A stretch of 64,000 bases of DNA from positions 313,317,001 through 313,381,000 of the forward strand of contig CM038214.1 of NCBI GenBank assembly GCA_021442155.1, in the 5' to 3' direction. The translations under genes were made by a program, and so were the position numbers. How positions within the stretch are numbered: position 1 is the stretch's first letter; each line of letters opens with the position of its first letter. This DNA is from Cymbidium sinense (Eukaryota > Streptophyta > Magnoliopsida > Asparagales > Orchidaceae). The notes beneath the pieces are model-generated. The model was not told the DNA's origin, searched no databases, and saw only the letters and a program-made list of their open reading frames with translations. Of this stretch, positions 60,355 through 64,000 are shown piece after piece.

Positions 60355-63300
60355 AAAAACCAAAAACCCTAAACCTAAACTAAAACCTGAACACAAAACC
60401 TAAAACATAAACCCTAAACTGTAAACCCTGAACCCTAAACCCTAAAAACCCTAAATCCTAAACCCTGAAGCCCTAAACCCTAAACCCTAAACCCTAAATT
60501 CATGAAAAAACCCTAAACCTATAAAGCTAAAAAGCTAAACCTAAACTAAATAAAACCTAAAAATAAAATAAATAAAAAAACCTAAACTAAAATAAAATAA
60601 AATAATAAAATAAAATAAAATAAAAACATAAACTAAAACCTAAACCGAAACCTAAACTTAAAAAAAAATAAACTAAAAAATAAAAACTAAAGTAAAACAA
60701 AACAAATAAAAGCCTAAACTAAACTAAAAAATAAAAAAGCTAAATAAAATAAAAACTAAACCTAAAATAAAAATAAAATAATTTGAAAATAAAATAAAAT
60801 AAAAACTAAATAAAAACCAAAACCTAAAAATAAAACCTAAAAATAAATAAAAAATAAAACTTAAGCACTAAACTATAAAAAAACTTAAACCTAAAATAAA
60901 AATAAAATAAACTTAAACTTATAATAAAATAAACTAAACTTAAATAAATAAAACCCAAACCAAAAATAAACTAAACCTAAACCTAAACCTAACGTAACTA
61001 AAATAAAATAAACTAAAAATAAACATAAACCTAAACTAAAAAATAAAACCTAAAACCTAAACCTCAAAAAATAAAATAAAAACCTAAACATGAACCTAAA
61101 AATAAAAAATAAAACCTAAACCTAAAAAATAAAATAAAATTAAAAATAAACAAAAAAATAAACCTAAACATAAACCTAAACTTAAAAAATAAACCAAGAT
61201 AAAAATTTTAAACTAAAAAAAAATAAACTAATCTAAATAAAAATAAAAATAAACCTAAATCAAAATTAAAAATAAAATAAACTAAAATAAATAAAAAAAT
61301 AAACTAAATAAACGTACACATAATAATTTATTTAATTTAAAACAAAATAAAAAAAAGAAATTAAAAAAAACCATAACCCTAAACCCCAAGCCCTAAACCC
61401 TAAACCCTAAAAACCGAAAAACCTAAACCTAAACTAAATAAAACCTAAAAATAAAATAAATAAAAAAACATAAACCTAAATAAAATAAAATAAAAAACTA
61501 AACTAAACTTAAAATAAATAAAACAAACCTAAATATAAAAAACATAAACAAAATAAAAACTAAATATAAAATAAAAATAAGTAAACCTAAAATATAGTAA
61601 AATAAAAACTAAATAAATAGCTAAACCTAAAAATAAGCAAAAAATTAAACCTAAAACCTAAACTAAAAAAAAAACCTAAACCTAAAATAAACAAAATGAA
61701 ATAAACATAAACCTAAACAAAAATAAACAAAAATAAATAAATAAACCTAAACCTAAACCTAAAATAAACTAAACATAAACCCTAAACTAAATAAAATAAA
61801 ATAAACTAAAGATTAACCTAAACCTATACTAAAAAAAATCCTAAAAAAAAACCTAAAATAAAAACCTAAAACATAAACCTAAAAAGGTAAAATAAAAACC
61901 TAAGCCTAAACCTAAAAATAAAAAAAAAAACTAAACTTAAAAAATAAAATAAAAATAAAACTATACAAAAAAAAAAAAACATAAACCTAAACCGAAACCT
62001 AAAAAATAAACTCAAATAATAAACCTAAACTAAGTAAATAAACCAAAAATAAATAAACTAAATTAAATAAAAAAATAAACCTAATATATATATATATATA
62101 TAAACTAAAATAAATAAAAAATAAACTAAATATAGTAAATAAATCTAAACCTACAAGTTTACTTATTTTAAAAAAAAACCCCTAAACCCTAAACCCTAAA
62201 CCCTAAATGCTAAAACCTAAACCTAAACCTAAACCTAAACCTAAACTTAAAATGAAAATAAACTAAAAAATAAAAACTAAACTAAAATAAAATAAATAAA
62301 AACCCAAACTAAGCTAAAAAATTAAAAATCTAAATATAATAAAAACTAAACCTAAAATAAAGATTAAATAAACCTTAAATAAAAAAATAAAAACTAAATA
62401 AAAACCTAAACATAAATAATAAACCTAAAAATAAAACGTAAAAATAAATAAAAAAATAAAACTTAAGTAGTAAACTTAAAAACAACCTAAACCTAAAATA
62501 AAAATAAAATAAACTTAAACCTACACTAAAATAAACTAAACTAAAATAAATAAAACCTAAACCAAAAATAAACTAAACCTAAACCTAAACCTAAACCTAA
62601 AGCAAAACTAACTAAAATAGAATAAACTAAAAATAAACCTAAAGCTAAACTAAAAAGTAAAACCTAAAAATAAACCTAAAATAAAAACCTTAAACCTAAA
62701 CCTAAAAAAATAAAATAAAAACCTAAACGTAAACCAAGAAATAAAAAATAAAACCTAAACCTAAAAAATTAAATTAAATTTAAAAAAACAAAAAAAAAAA
62801 CTAAACCTAAACTTAAACCTAATTCTAAAATATAAACCAAAGAAAAAAATCTAAACTAAAATAAATAAACTAAACAAAATAAAAATAAAAATAAACATAA
62901 ATTAAAATAAAAAATATAATAAACTAAAATAAATAAAAAAACTAAATAAATGTACAGCTGCTAGTTTACTTAATTTAAAAAAATAAAAAAAATAAATAAA
63001 AATAAAACTCTTACCCTAAACCCTAAAAACCTAAACACCTAAACCTAAACTAAATAAAACCTAAAAATAAAATAAATAAAAAACCTAAACCTAAATAGAA
63101 TAGCAAAATAAAATAAAATAAAATAACTAAACTAAAATTTAAACCTAAACATAAACCTATACCTAAACCTAAGAAAAATTAAAATAAAAATAAAAACTAA
63201 GCTAAAATAAAATAAATAAAAACTAAAACTAAACTAAAAAAGTAAAATAAACCTAAAAATAAAAAACATAAAGAAAATAAAAAGTAAATGTAAAATAAAA

Positions 63301-64000
63301 ATAAATAAACCTAAAATAAAAACTAAATAAAAACCTAAACCAAGTAAAATAAACCTAAAAATAAATAAAAAATTAAACATAAACCCTAAAGTAAAAAAAA
63401 AAACCTAAACCTAAAATAAACAAAATGAAATAAACATAAACCTAAACTAAACTAAACTAAACTAAAATAAATAATACCTAAATTTAAACCTAAAAGAAAC
63501 TAAACCTAAACACTAAACTAAATAAAATAAACAAACTAAAGATAAACCTAAACCTAAACAAAAAAAAAATCCTAAACATAAACCTAAAATAAAAACCTAA
63601 AACCTAAAACTAAAAAAATAAAATAAAAACCTAAACCTAAACCTAAGAAAAAAACCTAAACCTAAAAAATAAAATAAAAATAAAACTAAACAAAAAAATT
63701 AACATAAACTTAAACCAAAACCTAAAATATAAACTAAAATAATAAACCTAAACTAAAATAAGTAAACCTAAAATAAATAAACTAAACTAAATAAAAAAAA
63801 AATAAACTTAAATATATATAAACTAAAATAAATTAAAAAATAAGTTAAATAAACTAAATAAACCTAAACGTACTAGTTTACTTAATTTAAAAAAAACCCT
63901 TAACCCTCAACCCTAAATGCCAAAATCCTAAATCCCAAACCCTAAACCCAAAATCTTAAACCCTAAAATAAACCCTAAACCTACCACCCTAAACCAAGAA
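60355..64000 (+). repeat. Telomere-derived array, segment 16
   Basis: No gene to the window end. Near-canonical clusters lie at 60360-60530, 61370-61430, 62175-62260, 63000-63040 and 63890-64000. Anchors are at about 61321, 62151, 62958 and 63871 (spacings 830, 807 and 913), every one directly before a heptamer cluster. The phrase CCTAAACTAAATAAAACCTA-AAAATAAAATAAATAAA follows the first three clusters in the same position (about 60540, 61430 and 63050), which shows true homology between monomers. A (TA)n run of 19 bases lies at 62084-62102. Confidence 0.87.

Noticed and set aside
731..64000. AATAAA words as polyadenylation signals
   Set aside because: They occur hundreds of times as decay products of the array; only those at the LINE ends have supporting context.

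Overview
This window looks like nuclear DNA of a land plant. About 70% of it is an AT-rich array derived from the plant-type telomere heptamer, always read as CCCTAAA on the + strand and mostly decayed to CCTAAA, CTAAA and AATAAA. The rest is decayed plant L1-type LINEs with a C-terminal RNase H domain, plus repeated copies of the 3' part of a glycine-rich RNA-binding protein mRNA. Nothing identifies the species. I see no intact functional gene, no tRNA or rRNA gene and no CRISPR array. The perfect heptamer runs are only about 3-7 units long, so this is interstitial or subtelomeric satellite, not an active telomere end.

Layout: 1-246 LINE 3' end; 251-731 retrocopy 1; 731-8330 array with retrocopies 2 (5481-5627) and 3 (6950-7381); 8331-15898 LINE A, the most complete element (ORF1, endonuclease, RT, RNase H, long tail); 15899-35032 array with retrocopy 4 (18690-19145) and a very degenerate block (21431-32160) that holds a ~4.2-kb near-identical tandem duplication; 35033-35472 retrocopy 5; 35473-39972 array; 39973-40437 retrocopy 6; 40621-42800 a different AATAAT/ACTAAT-type block; 42801-45783 LINE B (ORF1 plus tail, no ORF2); 45784-48956 array with a shredded retrocopy 7; 48957-55212 LINE C (5'-truncated, best preserved RT and RNase H); 55213-64000 array with retrocopies 8 (55339-55806) and 9 (59873-60354).

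The most striking result is the organisation of the array. A 20-bp anchor close to TACCAGTTTACTTAATTTTA recurs more than 20 times. Each copy is followed at once by a cluster of near-canonical CCCTAAA, which then decays in a gradient to A-rich sequence before the next anchor. Anchor spacing is repeatedly close to 1,145 bp, with 0.7-0.9 kb and ~330 bp variants. The retrocopies share one 5' breakpoint, one 3' junction and the same array flanks, and sit ~365-370 bp after an anchor in three cases. One ancient retroposition therefore seems to have been captured and amplified as part of a ~4.5-5-kb higher-order repeat. All LINEs, retrocopies and heptamers have the same orientation, and the LINE A-tails run into CCCTAAA, which suggests insertion by target-primed reverse transcription into telomere-type repeats.

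All annotation is by eye. Boundaries inside the low-complexity array are approximate, usually to within 10-50 bp.
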